Source: Setomelanomma holmii (taxonomy: Eukaryota > Ascomycota > Dothideomycetes > Pleosporales > Phaeosphaeriaceae). From it: a stretch of 64,000 nt of DNA. Made by a program: the position numbers and the translations under genes. Positions 54,397 to 64,000 of this stretch are shown piece by piece. Positions within the stretch are counted from its first letter, which is position 1. Each line of letters begins with the position of its first letter. The DNA lies in assembly GCA_010015745.1 (NCBI GenBank), contig ML978160.1:496001-560000 (forward strand), given 5' to 3'. Below the pieces are notes generated by a model that did not search any database, was not told where the DNA came from, and was given only the letters and a program-made list of their open reading frames with translations.

Positions 54397-57248
54397 ATGG
54401 TCAAGCCAGGGCTAGGCCTCTTCACAGGCCGCCGCAAGTCGTCGAGCAACGTCCTTGAGGAACTGACCGCGAACGCGGATGCTGCGCCAAGTCCAGATGG
54501 CTATGGCTCGTCCAATGCTGACTCAGGCGGCTTCCGGCTGATGAGCCGCACCGAGGTGGAAAAGGCCAACGAGCGCCGCAAGACTTTGGAGAAGACGTCC
54601 AAATTCCCTCGCTTCAGCGGCTTCGGTACAAATGGCAGCAAAGGCCGAGTGCAGTCCTTCGAGGAAGATTCTCCAGGGTCCTCAAAGCGGTAAGCAGCAT
54701 GGTCCAAGCTATACATAGCGCCGGACCAACTAATTCTTAAATTAGGGATAGCAAGTCTAGCAACGGGACCCAGTTCTCCTCGTCGCGCCCATACAACAAC
54801 GCCCAGCACGGGTCGACCTCTACCCTCCCCTCTTCCACCGACACCAGCTCAGACGACAACATCTTTGCTGGTGCTCCTCCTCGTCCCCATATTTCCCAGC
54901 AAAATAGCTCGCCAAGTTCCTCATTGTCGATGAACGGCTTCCGCAAGCAATTGCCATCGCTTCCCAAGTCGAGCTCGGGTGTCTCGTACAGGAAGTCAGA
55001 GAGGACTGGCAGGGATCGTTCAATGACTCAATCAAGCTACGCCAGCACGGCCATCCCGCCCAAGCTTGAGGCTGACCTCGACTTCGGGGACTCCGGCTTT
55101 GATAACATGTTCAGTGATCTGAAGCGCAAAGAGTCTCCTCCTGAAATGTCGAGAGAGGTTGCTGGGCGCTCGCTACTTTCGGAAAAGCGCACATTCCAGG
55201 CAGAGCCCATTCGGATCAACCCCACGCTTGACGTCGAAGCCCCTTTAAAGAGCTGGGAGAGCCGTGGATCTGCCGACAATCTCATGTCTCCTCACTCCGA
55301 CAACGACTCGCCGCCACCACCGCCTCCACACAAGTACTCAAAGTATGCACCGGTGGCTTCGGAGAGCCCGACCATGCCATCGTCGGCCACATTCCAAGAT
55401 AGCGACGTACAAATTGTACAAAAGTCCTTTGTGGGAAGCAACTCTTATCGCGATACCTCCCCTGAGTATCGCCCAGAGGTGACTTCTTTGTCATCTTCAT
55501 CCGCGACTCCAGCATCCTCGACGCGATCTTCGAACTTCACGACCAACACAACGCCGAAAGCTTCGTTGGCATCCACAACATCCACATCCATTTACTCGGA
55601 CCACGATGACGACAACATGTTCACACCAAGCAAAACTGCACCAAAACCTACGCCGTCGCCAAGACCTACCCTCCCGTCCGTGTCGGAGAACAGGCCTACA
55701 CCCACGCCTAGCAGTGCCCCCAAAGGACTCAATGGACGTGTCTTGACACAGACAGAGTACCTGGCGATGCAAAAGCGTGCCAACTCGCAGCCACCACCAG
55801 AAGATGATTCTGACGATGAGGACTACGAAGATGAGGAGGAAGCCATTAGGAAGCGGGAAGAGGAGGAGATAATGAGGCGCAAACAGCAACAAATGCAATT
55901 TGCACGAGAGGCAATGCGTCGCACCACGACAGCGCCAGCGAGCACGGGTCTCCACAATAGCGAAGGCAACGGCCTTGGAAATCCTATGACCATGGGCTTT
56001 CCCTCGGAGACTTCGATCAAAGCCGACGAGTGGGAGGACGAGGACGTACCGTTGGGTATACTTGCGCAACATGGCTTCCCCAGCCAGGCACGGAACCGAA
56101 TGCCATCACAGCCTGCTCATGCTATGCCATCATATATTCCGGATCGTCCAGCCTCTGTGGGAGCGCTTGGGTCCGGCGCACTTCCGGGTCACCTCCCAGC
56201 ATTTGCTCGAAACCTGCCCGCAGATCCGCATTCCTCGTTCATTGGCGGCGGCCTGGTTCGACCGACGAACCGTGAATCGATGGGTTTCAATGGCATGTCC
56301 CGTGGTCCGGCTTCTGTAGCCGGTGACTCCGTCGCTGGAGGTATGGGGATGGGAGGCATGGGTATGCCGCCGCCTATGATGTATCAGGAAGCTGGCATGT
56401 CACAACCCTCCCTCGTGGATCAAATCCAGATGCGCGACATGACGAAGCAGAAGTACATGGGAGGCGCATCGAACAAGAAGCCACAAGGAGGACCGTTCAC
56501 AGGCATGCTTGGTCAACAAATGAACGCCAATGGCCAATCACAAAACCCGACACGAATGCCGCAGATGCCAATGATGAACGGCATAAACCCCATGATGAAT
56601 CCGATGATGGGCGGACAGATGCCAATGATGGGTATGGGCATGAACCCGACAGGATTTCCAATGGGTCAGGGCAACGACATGATGGCCATGCAGCAGATGC
56701 AACAGATGCAACAAATGATTGCCATGCAGCAGTTCCAGCTACAACAAATGCAGCAAATGCAACAACCGGGACAGCAGGATCCGCGTGTGTCCATGGCCAT
56801 GCCCAACAACGGATTTGGAGGTAACATGATGGGCAATGGAAGCTTCTTGAACGTGCCGGGTGCCATGAACAATGGTATGGCAGGCCGTCCAATGTCGTTT
56901 ATGACAGTCAATGGCAATCAGCAACGGCCACCCATGTCGAATTACTTGGGTCCCGGTCCTGGCTACACACCATCGATCGCCCCATCTGAGCGCTCCAACG
57001 TTGGCCTCTCAGCTCGCTACAGGCCTGTAGTGAGCAATACAGACGCGCATTCGACCGGCACATCGATGACGTTGCAAGCATCTGGCGGTGCAGGACAGAC
57101 CATCAAGGGTATCATCAAACCAGTGCGACAAGCGCAAGCTGAGGAAGACGAAGACTGGAGCCGAATGGCGTCGCGGAAGAACAAATACTCAAGCAACAAG
57201 CAACAAAGCAACGGGTTGGCGGAATTGACCAAGGGTCTCAACATCTGA
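54397..57248 (+). CDS. conserved fungal low-complexity protein
   Basis: Exons 54397-54689 and 54746-57248 give 931 aa; the 56-bp intron has GTAAGC donor, CTAATTC branch and ATTAG acceptor. The N-terminus (MVKPGLGLFTGRRKSSSNVLEE) is basic and Ser-rich. The middle is acidic with a coiled segment (EDEEEAIRKREEEEIMRRKQQQMQFAREA). A short well-formed motif follows, DEWEDEDVPLGILAQHGFP. Then comes a Met/Gly/Asn/Gln-rich stretch (about residues 640-800) with repeated QQMQQMQ units. The C-terminus (EDWSRMASRKNKYSSNKQ) is basic. No enzymatic domain is seen; a scaffold or RNP-type role would be a guess. Confidence 0.8.
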
Positions 57249-57873
57249 AGCATTAGAGCATCAACCTTTCTTCTCGGATACCCATATACAACTTTTATTC
57301 GCACACCACAGCACAGCATTATCACGGATACGAAAGGACGAATTTGAGGAAAGAAAGATTTGCGTTTCGTTTTTTACTTTTGTGTGAATATACGAGCGCG
57401 CGGGATTTGCATTTGCACAGCGGCGTTTTTTATTTGCAGAATTTGGTCTACGTGGGATGGTAAAATGTCGCTTTCTTCCCTCCTGCGCAAGCTCACCTGG
57501 TTCTGCAAAGCTTTCTTGCCCTTCGCCATTAGAGCTTAATCAGGGCAAGGACGAACTTCTTCAAATATGCATATCTGACTCGTGGATTGAGTCGTGAAAT
57601 ATTGATAGGACGAGGGGTTCAGGAGTAGGATGAACGGATGGCATCTGGATAGAATTCTTGTAATTATAATAGTATACACTTCGGCTCGACTCGATATACA
57701 CTGCCCTTCGAACACTTGACATGTATTGTGGCTTTGCGAAGTATCTACCATTAAATTGGACATATGCTAGCCCCATCAGGATTCGAGCTCTGTCCATGCT
57801 CTTCTTTCCTGGTCCTCGTGAACACCAGACGCCTTGCCGCTGACTGCCTTTCCTACATCTACTGACGCAGACA
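57249..57873. other. intergenic between convergent genes
   Basis: 3' flanks; no other feature seen. Confidence 0.4.
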
Positions 57874-58913
57874 TCACCTCTCGATCCTGCCGCCTCTATC
57901 GAGCAACTCTCTCGCAGCTATGACTTCCGCCTCGTCATACCCCATCCACTTTCTGGCACTCGCATTCCTCACTATCTCGCCTAGCTTGTTCGTTGCAAGC
58001 TCCTCCAGTTTCTCCACTGTCGCAAGTTTTGGGATAGGCACGTCATCGTCGTCTTGTGCATTGCCGCCTCGCTTGTTTGAACTTTGCGGTGCGTCGGAGA
58101 GTAGCGGGATGAGTTTTGTGGTAAGTAGCTTGAGACCGTAGTATCCGCGTAGATAGGAGTCGTTGAGCTCTACCACGCGGCAGAAGTGCTTTAATGCGAG
58201 TGCGAGAGAGGAGAGGCTGGGTGGGTTGTTGGAGACGGTGGAGAGGTAGTGTAGTGTTGCAATGTGTGCGTGTGCCTAGTCGAGTTAGTTCCTTCCGATC
58301 GCTTCCAGGGGATATGGCGAAGACTCACGCTCCATGCATTCGGCATCATAAGCAAGACCTCCTCGGCGCAATATATCGCTTGTCCCCACGCGCCCTGTGT
58401 CGCATACAACTCGCTCGCTTCCGCCCATGCCTCGACATCTGTAGGGCTGTTTTGCAGCAATACTGTGAGCGCTGTGATGGCGTCTTGTGTTCTTCCCAGG
58501 GATTTGAGCACGGCTACTCTCCGCTTGCGCACACTCATGTTCGTCGGGTCTTCTCTTAGTATCTGCTCATACTCTTCAAACACCTTCTCCAATTCCGCAT
58601 TCGACTTCGCTGTAGCTTCATTGAAGACACCCACGAGGGTAATGATGCGCTCGTTCTGCTCGCCGAAGCGCGCCTTCAGTCGCTCGAGGATTGCGCGCGC
58701 GGATGTCTCGTCTCCTGTGCGTAGGGCCGAGTAGAAGAGGTTCTCGTGGATGGTCCATGATTCGGGTGTCTCGCGGGAGAACAGGAGCGAGAGTGGCCAG
58801 GGCAGCGACGAGGTAGGTGAATGTGAGAGTATGAGTGGTGCTTTTTGGGAGAGGGCCAGCGCGGTTGGCGGGTTTATTTGGGTAGGTGGGGAGAGGAGGT
58901 TTGCTTGTGACAT
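57874..58913 (-). CDS. EMC2: ER membrane complex subunit 2 (TPR protein)
   Basis: The cytosolic TPR subunit of the ER membrane complex, which inserts tail-anchored and multipass proteins. Exons 58913-58329 and 58275-57874 give 328 aa (MSQANLLSPPTQINPPTAL; the upstream extension is less likely). TPR-like helices run from about residue 45 to 260: LFYSALRTGDETSARAIL, YEQILREDPTNMSVRKRRVA, LLQNSPTDVEAWAEASELY, and VVELNDSYLRGYYGLKLL after the intron. The intron (53 bp, GTGAGT donor, GACTAG acceptor) joins WS to AHAHIATLHYLS. Divergent from AP-3 delta. Confidence 0.9.
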
Positions 58914-59296
58914 GTTGGCGACTCGTGCTTTACAATTACGTGACCAAAGAAGAAATGGCAATTGCACTAGTTGGAGATGGTACGTCGATGTGGAGAGTGG
59001 TGTTGGAGATGTTGGAGCTTAGCTTCGACCAGCATCGTCGGCGAAACTGAGGCGCCGGCGGGCTGGATGCACGTCAGTGATCCTCCACAACAGCTGCAGG
59101 TCCACTTTCACGGCGCAGATCTGATTCACGCCGCAATACCTGTACGCGACTTGCAACTGCGGCTTCTTTCTCCCATGTGTGCAAGAGCTCCATGATCATG
59201 CCTATGGGCCCTCCACCACGCTCCCGTACGACTACCCCTCCTCGTGCGCTCCGATACCTAGACACACGACTGCGAGAAGCTACTTAAGTCGCCGAT
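58914..59296. promoter_or_regulatory. shared promoter of EMC2 and AP-3 delta
   Basis: 383 bp between divergent genes; no distinct motif identified. Confidence 0.4.
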
Positions 59297-62200
59297 ATGT
59301 ACAAGCAACGATCTCTTTGTGCTTTCTGCGGGCGACTTACTGTAACACAGGTTCGAGAAATCCCTCTACGACCTCATTCGAGGCTTGCGCAATCACAAAG
59401 GCTCCGAGAAAGAGTACATCGCCGAGAGCATAAAAGAATGTCGCAAAGAGATACGCTCCAACGATATGGACCTCAAGGCCACAGCCCTCATGAAGCTCAC
59501 ATATCTGGAGATGTTCGGCCACGACATGTCATGGGCGAGCTTCAACGTACTCGAGGTCATGTCGAGTTCCAAGTTCAAGCAAAAGCGCACGGGATATCTG
59601 GCCGCAGTGCAAAGCTTCAGGAGGGACACTGAGGTCCTTGTGCTCGCAGAGAATCAGCTCAAGAAGGACATCATGAGCCCAACTCCACCGTACATTGCTC
59701 TCCCACTTGGAGCCATACCGCACGTTGTCAATCCGAGCATGGCTAACTCGGTGCTCTCCGACCTGATACCGCGTCTGACGCATTCACACGCAATGATTCG
59801 AAAGAAAACCGTCGTCACGTTGTATCGACTTGCGCTCGTATACCCAGAGACACTGCGACCAGCGTGGCCGAAGATCAAGGAGCGCTTGCTGGACGATAGC
59901 GAGGATCCCAGCGTGACGGCCGCGATTGTCAACGTCGTGTGCGAGTTGGGATGGAGGCGACCTCAAGACTTCTTGCCACTCGCACCACGGCTGTTCGATC
60001 TTCTAGTCAAGGGGCAAAACAACTGGATGGCTATCAAGCTGATCAAGCTCGTATGTTGGGATTTGACCCGAAGATGTGTCTCGACTGACCAGCATAGTTT
60101 GCGACTTTGACTCCACTTGAGCCACGACTTATCAAGAAGCTCCTCCCACCACTTACTAAGATCATTCGCGAGACGTCCGCCATGTCACTACTGTACGAAT
60201 GTATAAACGGCATAATACAGGGCGGTATACTGGAAGCCGTCGAAGGCACCACAGAGGGCGAAGAGGTTGCGAAGCTATGTGTGGGCAAACTCAGGGGCAT
60301 GATGGTCATTGAAGGCGACTCCAACTGTAAGCTAATGCCTGCGACAATGAAGATTGTGCAAGTCTCATCAACTGGCAGTAAAATATGTGGCGCTGCTCGC
60401 TTTCGAGAGAATTGTCCGCTCACACCCTTATCTGGTCTCCCAACAACAAGATGTCATTCTCGAGTGTATCGACGACCCGGATATCTCGATACGAATGCGC
60501 GCTTTGGATCTCGTTGTCGGTATGGTGAATGTGGATAACCTCACGGCTATTGTAGGACGTCTCATGCGACAACTCCGAAACGCGCCAATTGCTTCGCCAG
60601 CGAACGGTTCGAGTAATGACCGGGTACGCCTGACCGAAATAGTACCATATGCGGACGACGACTCTGATGCGGAGGACAATTTGCGGCATCATGAACAACA
60701 ATCTGACCAACCGCCGCCGCTTCCAGAAGATTATCGGATTAGCGTTATCCGGAGGATCTTGGAGATGTGCTCTCGTGATACTTATGGCAATATCTCCGAC
60801 TTCGATTGGTATATTGATGTCCTTACCCAGCTTGTCCGCGTGTCGCCATCGACGAAGCATGCGTCTGCAGTGGAAGAGAAGGAAGATACTGAGAGAATTG
60901 ACGACATTGGTGGCAGCATAGGGAGAGAGTTGCAGAACGTCGCCATTCGAGTGAAGAGCGTTCGGCCAGAAGCTGTTGACGCGGCGCAATCACTTGTCCT
61001 TGTTGACCGCAGAGAACAAATGTTTCCTGCTTCCGGCAATGGCGGGCAAGGCGTGCTCGAGTATGCAGGCTGGTTGGTCGGAGAGTACGCAAGCTACCTC
61101 AGTCGACCAGAGCCAACGATGACTTCGCTTCTTCATTCCACTTCACTAACGCTACCGTCGAAAACGCTCGCCGTCTACCTACAAGCAATCCCCAAGGTGT
61201 TTGCAAGTATGGCCGGCAACGACCAAATCTCGTGGACGCCAGAACGCAAGACTCTGATGTCTCTGCTCATGGCCCGTATAATACACTTCCTCGAACCTCT
61301 CTCCACGCACCCGAGCCTCGAGGTACAGGAACGCGCAGTCGAGTATTTGGAGCTTATGCGCCTGGCGGCCGAGGCAGCTTCTGGAACATCCACTGGAGCA
61401 GATGACGGGGACTTTATCGACCCTCCACTCTTGCTCACCCAAGCTATCCCTGCGTTGTTCTCTGGCGCTGAGCTGAATCCCGTCGCACCTGGAGCGCAAC
61501 GAAAAGTTCCGATTCCGGATGACCTCGACCTTGAGACATCTATCAATCCAAACTTGCAGCATCTGTTGTCTCAGGCTGAGAATGAAGGATTTGAGACCGA
61601 AGAAGACGACGTGTATGCAGCATACAGCGAGCCAATTGCTGCTTACACAGACGCACCAACCATCGTCGCACCAGCAGCCGAGCGTCTCGATGCTCCGCAC
61701 AAAGAACCTACAAGCTATCAGAACGCAGTGGAGGAGGAATACCTGGATCCTGATATCATCGCTCGGAGGAAAGCTGAGCGGAGAGAACGACACAAGGACG
61801 ACCCATTCTACATCGATCCTGATGGTGGCAGCGGTGCAGTCACGCCCCTGAGCAGGATAGTACGTGACGGAAACAAGGAGAATAACGACCTAGACATCGA
61901 TTCGATACCAATCATGGACCTCAACCTCGAAAGAGCATCCTCATCTGATCAAATACCTCGGTCACGCAGTCCTCGAAGACCAGCTCGACGAGTCGAAATC
62001 ATGGGTGATGAAACACTTGGTCCTGCTGAGAACAACTCGTCGAGAGGAGACATCGTCCAGCCACGTCCAAGCAAGACCAAGAAGTCGCTTCTTGAAGTCG
62101 ATAGCTCTGGTCTCGGCTCCCTCAGTCTCGTCGATGACGATGACAGCTCTTCAAATCGTAAGCTGACTCAATTCGAGATTGAGAGGAAGGAGCAAGAAGA

Positions 62201-62537
62201 GGCAGAAATGAGGAAGGCCTTACAAGAAGTGGAGAGGTTGAGGCTCGAAATGCAAAGGGCAAGCGAAAGATTACAAGTCAAAGAGGAGGTCACAGTCAAG
62301 AAGAAGAAAAAGAAGGTCAGGAAGGTTGACGTTGAAGGTGATGATCCTGCTGCCACACTACCAGCCCAGCCAGAAGGTGAAGTTGAAAATGCTGCGCCAG
62401 TCAAAAAGAAGAAAAAGAAGAAGGCCAAGCCCGAGGGCGAGGGAGGAGAGGAAGCGGAGGACGGCACAGTAAAGAAGAAGAAAAAGAAGTGGAGGACAGT
62501 GGTCTTGGACGAGGGACCAGACGCTCCCGCTGGGTGA
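59297..62537 (+). CDS. APL5: AP-3 complex delta subunit
   Basis: The large delta adaptin of AP-3, which sorts cargo from Golgi to vacuole. Exons 59297-59298, 59351-60050, 60098-60326 and 60379-62537 give 1029 aa. The start codon is split: AT at 59297-59298, then a 52-bp intron (GTACAA donor, ACACAG acceptor), then G, yielding MFEKSLYDLIRGLRNHKG, the conserved N-terminus. Adaptin HEAT repeats span about residues 1-560 (ALMKLTYLEMFGHDMSWASF, MIRKKTVVTLYRLALVYP, LKYVALLAFERIVRSHPYLV). The C-terminal third is acidic and disordered, ending with three Lys runs (VKKKKKKV-like) separated by Glu/Gly-rich segments, a feature of delta subunits. Confidence 0.92.
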
Positions 62538-62829
62538 GCACTCGACACACTGTCCTCGGTGACCATACGTGCATGAGAAACCAAGTTCGATTCGCATTCA
62601 GATATCTAACCAGATGTCACTGCTCAGCTCCTTCCCATATGCCTGCTATGCCCGTGTTGTAACGCCGTATCCCTATATTGCTGAAGTGCAGAAGTCGAAA
62701 GCCTCCTAAGTGTCTCCTGTGCCAGTGTGCTTCAAGATCGAACTCCTCTTATCAGTCCCTCTCTGCTGGCGTTGCGATCGGTGTGCGAATAGATCTTCGA
62801 TGGACTGCCGATGTCGTGTGTTCCGTAGC

Positions 62830-63207
62830 TTAGAAGAACAGCTTCAACAGCTCGAATACTAGCCCGCCACAAAGTACGAAGCCGAGCAAGACTGCGTTCC
62901 AATTAGCATCAAATATGCCAATCATCATTCGCCCTCTCGCTTCATCAGATCAATCAAGTGCTCGACGGGGTGGAGCGTACTGATCCAGATCTTGGAAATG
63001 GGCGACTTCTGGGGTTCGCGCTTCTTGATCGCCTGCTCGGGCTTGCCCATCTTCTTCTCCTGAGCCTTGGCGAAGCGCATGTTGGCTTGCCGTTGCTGGG
63101 GTGTTTGCGCCTGTCGGTCTGTTAGTACCGCGTACGTAGTCTCAATTGCGCCTCCGTGGACCCTGAATACGAGCTCACGCGATCGAGGTGTGGAAGTGGC
63201 GTACCAT
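62830..63207 (-). CDS. YSY6: stress-associated ER protein RAMP4/Ysy6
   Basis: A small tail-anchored ER protein associated with the Sec61 translocon. Exons 63207-63205 (ATG alone), 63110-62981 and 62891-62830 give 64 aa. Joining across the 94-bp and 89-bp introns yields MAQTPQQRQANMRFAKAQEK, a basic linker KKREPQKSPISKIWI and the tail anchor LLGFVLCGGLVFELLKLFF, the complete family pattern. The last intron has a GCTAAT branch and CGCAG acceptor. This gene is too broken up to show as one ORF. Confidence 0.88.
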
Positions 63208-63608
63208 TGTGAGTTGTCTGTCGCGGGGCGAGATGGATGGTCGTACTAGGCAAGTTCGTGAAGAGAGACTGCGTAGGCGACGGAGTAATTGTGTTCCTGG
63301 GGAAAGGAGATGGTCGAGTTCAAGTGATGCAAGGTGTTCGGATTGGAAATGTGCGCACGGGCCGCGGCGCGCTAGTGTGATGCGGAGATGGGAGCGGAGG
63401 TTTGCTGCTTCGGTACTTGCGAATGGTGTAGCTCCCCTCCTTCACTTTTATACAAAAACACTCATCCCACGACATTTGGCCACGTCGCATCACTGCCCGG
63501 ACTCACAGACAAAATTACGCATCGGCATCGAGCTCCGAAAGCATATCTAGTCACGGAAGTGTGAAGAAGAGGAGGGAAAGTGGGTGCCTAAGACGCAGAG
63601 GCAGCAAG
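63208..63608. promoter_or_regulatory. divergent promoter region
   Basis: 401 bp between RAMP4/YSY6 and the small mitochondrial gene; no other feature seen. Confidence 0.35.
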
Positions 63609-64000
63609 ATGAACCACGTCAGAGCGACTAGATCGATATGGAGACTAAGCAGCGTGGCGAGGAGGAATGGACAGCTGTCAAGACGGGGGTATGCGAGTGA
63701 AGGTCAATCGATACCGCCGCAACCTACACCTCCTACTACGCCTGCATTGCCGCCAAATCCAAATTCAGCACCGAAGCCAACATCACGAACGGTACGTCAC
63801 ATCCGAAACGCTCAGAAACTTTGATGGAGATGCCAGGGGAAAACATGAGTTGAACTATGCTAATTAGTCCACAGGGCGCATACTACAAATCCTTTTCCTA
63901 CCCCACACTAAAAGCCTTCCTCATCGCCCTCTTCACATACCAAATAGCCTACTATGCTTGGCTCAAACTCGAAGCCATTGAAGAATCACACACAAAGGCG
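63609..64000 (+). CDS. small mitochondrial inner-membrane protein, 5' part
   Basis: Exon 63609-63791, an 84-bp intron (GTACGT donor, GCTAATTAG branch, CACAG acceptor), then 63876 to the right edge. The N-terminus MNHVRATRSIWRLSSVARRN is a mitochondrial presequence (Arg-rich, acid-free), followed by a Pro-rich linker. The second exon starts GAYYKSFSYPTLKAFLIALF, a transmembrane helix, then YAWLKLEAIEESHTKA. The plan resembles the F1Fo-assembly factor Ina17, but I cannot confirm it from the part shown. An ATG at 63561 would add 16 residues; 63609 gives the better presequence. Confidence 0.65.

Noticed and set aside
57770..57800. Box-B-like GGATTCGAGC suggesting another tRNA
   Set aside because: The flanking bases do not form a T stem and no acceptor or anticodon arm is found on either strand.

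Overview
The window looks like nuclear DNA of a filamentous ascomycete, most likely a dothideomycete. Genes are separate, on both strands, and interrupted by short introns (mostly 43-63 nt) with GTRNGY-like donors, CTRAY-like branch sites and YAG acceptors. The conserved genes are typical Pezizomycotina housekeeping genes. The dothideomycete assignment is an inference from lineage-restricted families (CorA-like proteins, LPxELRxxIY-type proteins, a small WxCCxC protein) and is less certain than 'filamentous ascomycete'.

Layout. 0-16 kb: 5' part of chaperonin CCT2 (-), the splicing factor SAD1/USP39 (+), a small secreted cysteine-rich EF-hand protein (+) behind a 97-bp tandem repeat and a TATA box, an orphan gene (-), the replication licensing factor CDC6/Cdc18 (+), an LPxELR-type gene with an apparent frameshift (-), an unknown disordered protein (-) starting 26 bp after the stop of the PRA1-family gene YIP3 (-), the ER J-protein ERJ5 (+) and an FKBP prolyl isomerase with stacked starts (+). 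16-22.5 kb: an aldo-keto reductase (+), two poorly resolved hypothetical loci, a tRNA-Gln(CTG) gene interrupted in its D arm, and an amino-acid permease (-). 22.5-26.4 kb is gene-poor.

26.4-42 kb: a CAMK/AMPK-like kinase (-), a nitronate monooxygenase-like enzyme (-), taxilin (-), divergent from the mitochondrial presequence protease CYM1 (+), a secreted or vacuolar M20 peptidase (-), and a seven-exon CorA-like membrane protein (+). 42-51 kb is accessory in character: a hidden three-exon 80-residue zinc-ribbon-like gene, an intronless CorA-like paralogue, an arginyl-tRNA-synthetase-like protein with degenerate signature motifs, and a second LPxELR-type gene. 51-54.4 kb is gene-poor. 54.4-64 kb: a low-complexity 931-residue protein (+), EMC2 (-), AP-3 delta (+, start codon split by an intron), the RAMP4/YSY6 ER protein (-), and the 5' part of a small mitochondrial inner-membrane protein (+).

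There is no operon or obvious biosynthetic cluster. Several genes serve the secretory and ER system (YIP3, ERJ5, EMC2, AP-3 delta, RAMP4), but they are separate transcription units. The most unusual object is the tRNA-Gln gene at 19814-19959. A perfect 72-nt cloverleaf appears only after removing both a canonical 19-nt anticodon-loop intron and a 55-bp D-arm insert that carries donor, branch and acceptor signals of a spliceosomal intron. Second is the synthetase-like protein lacking intact HIGH and KMSKS motifs.
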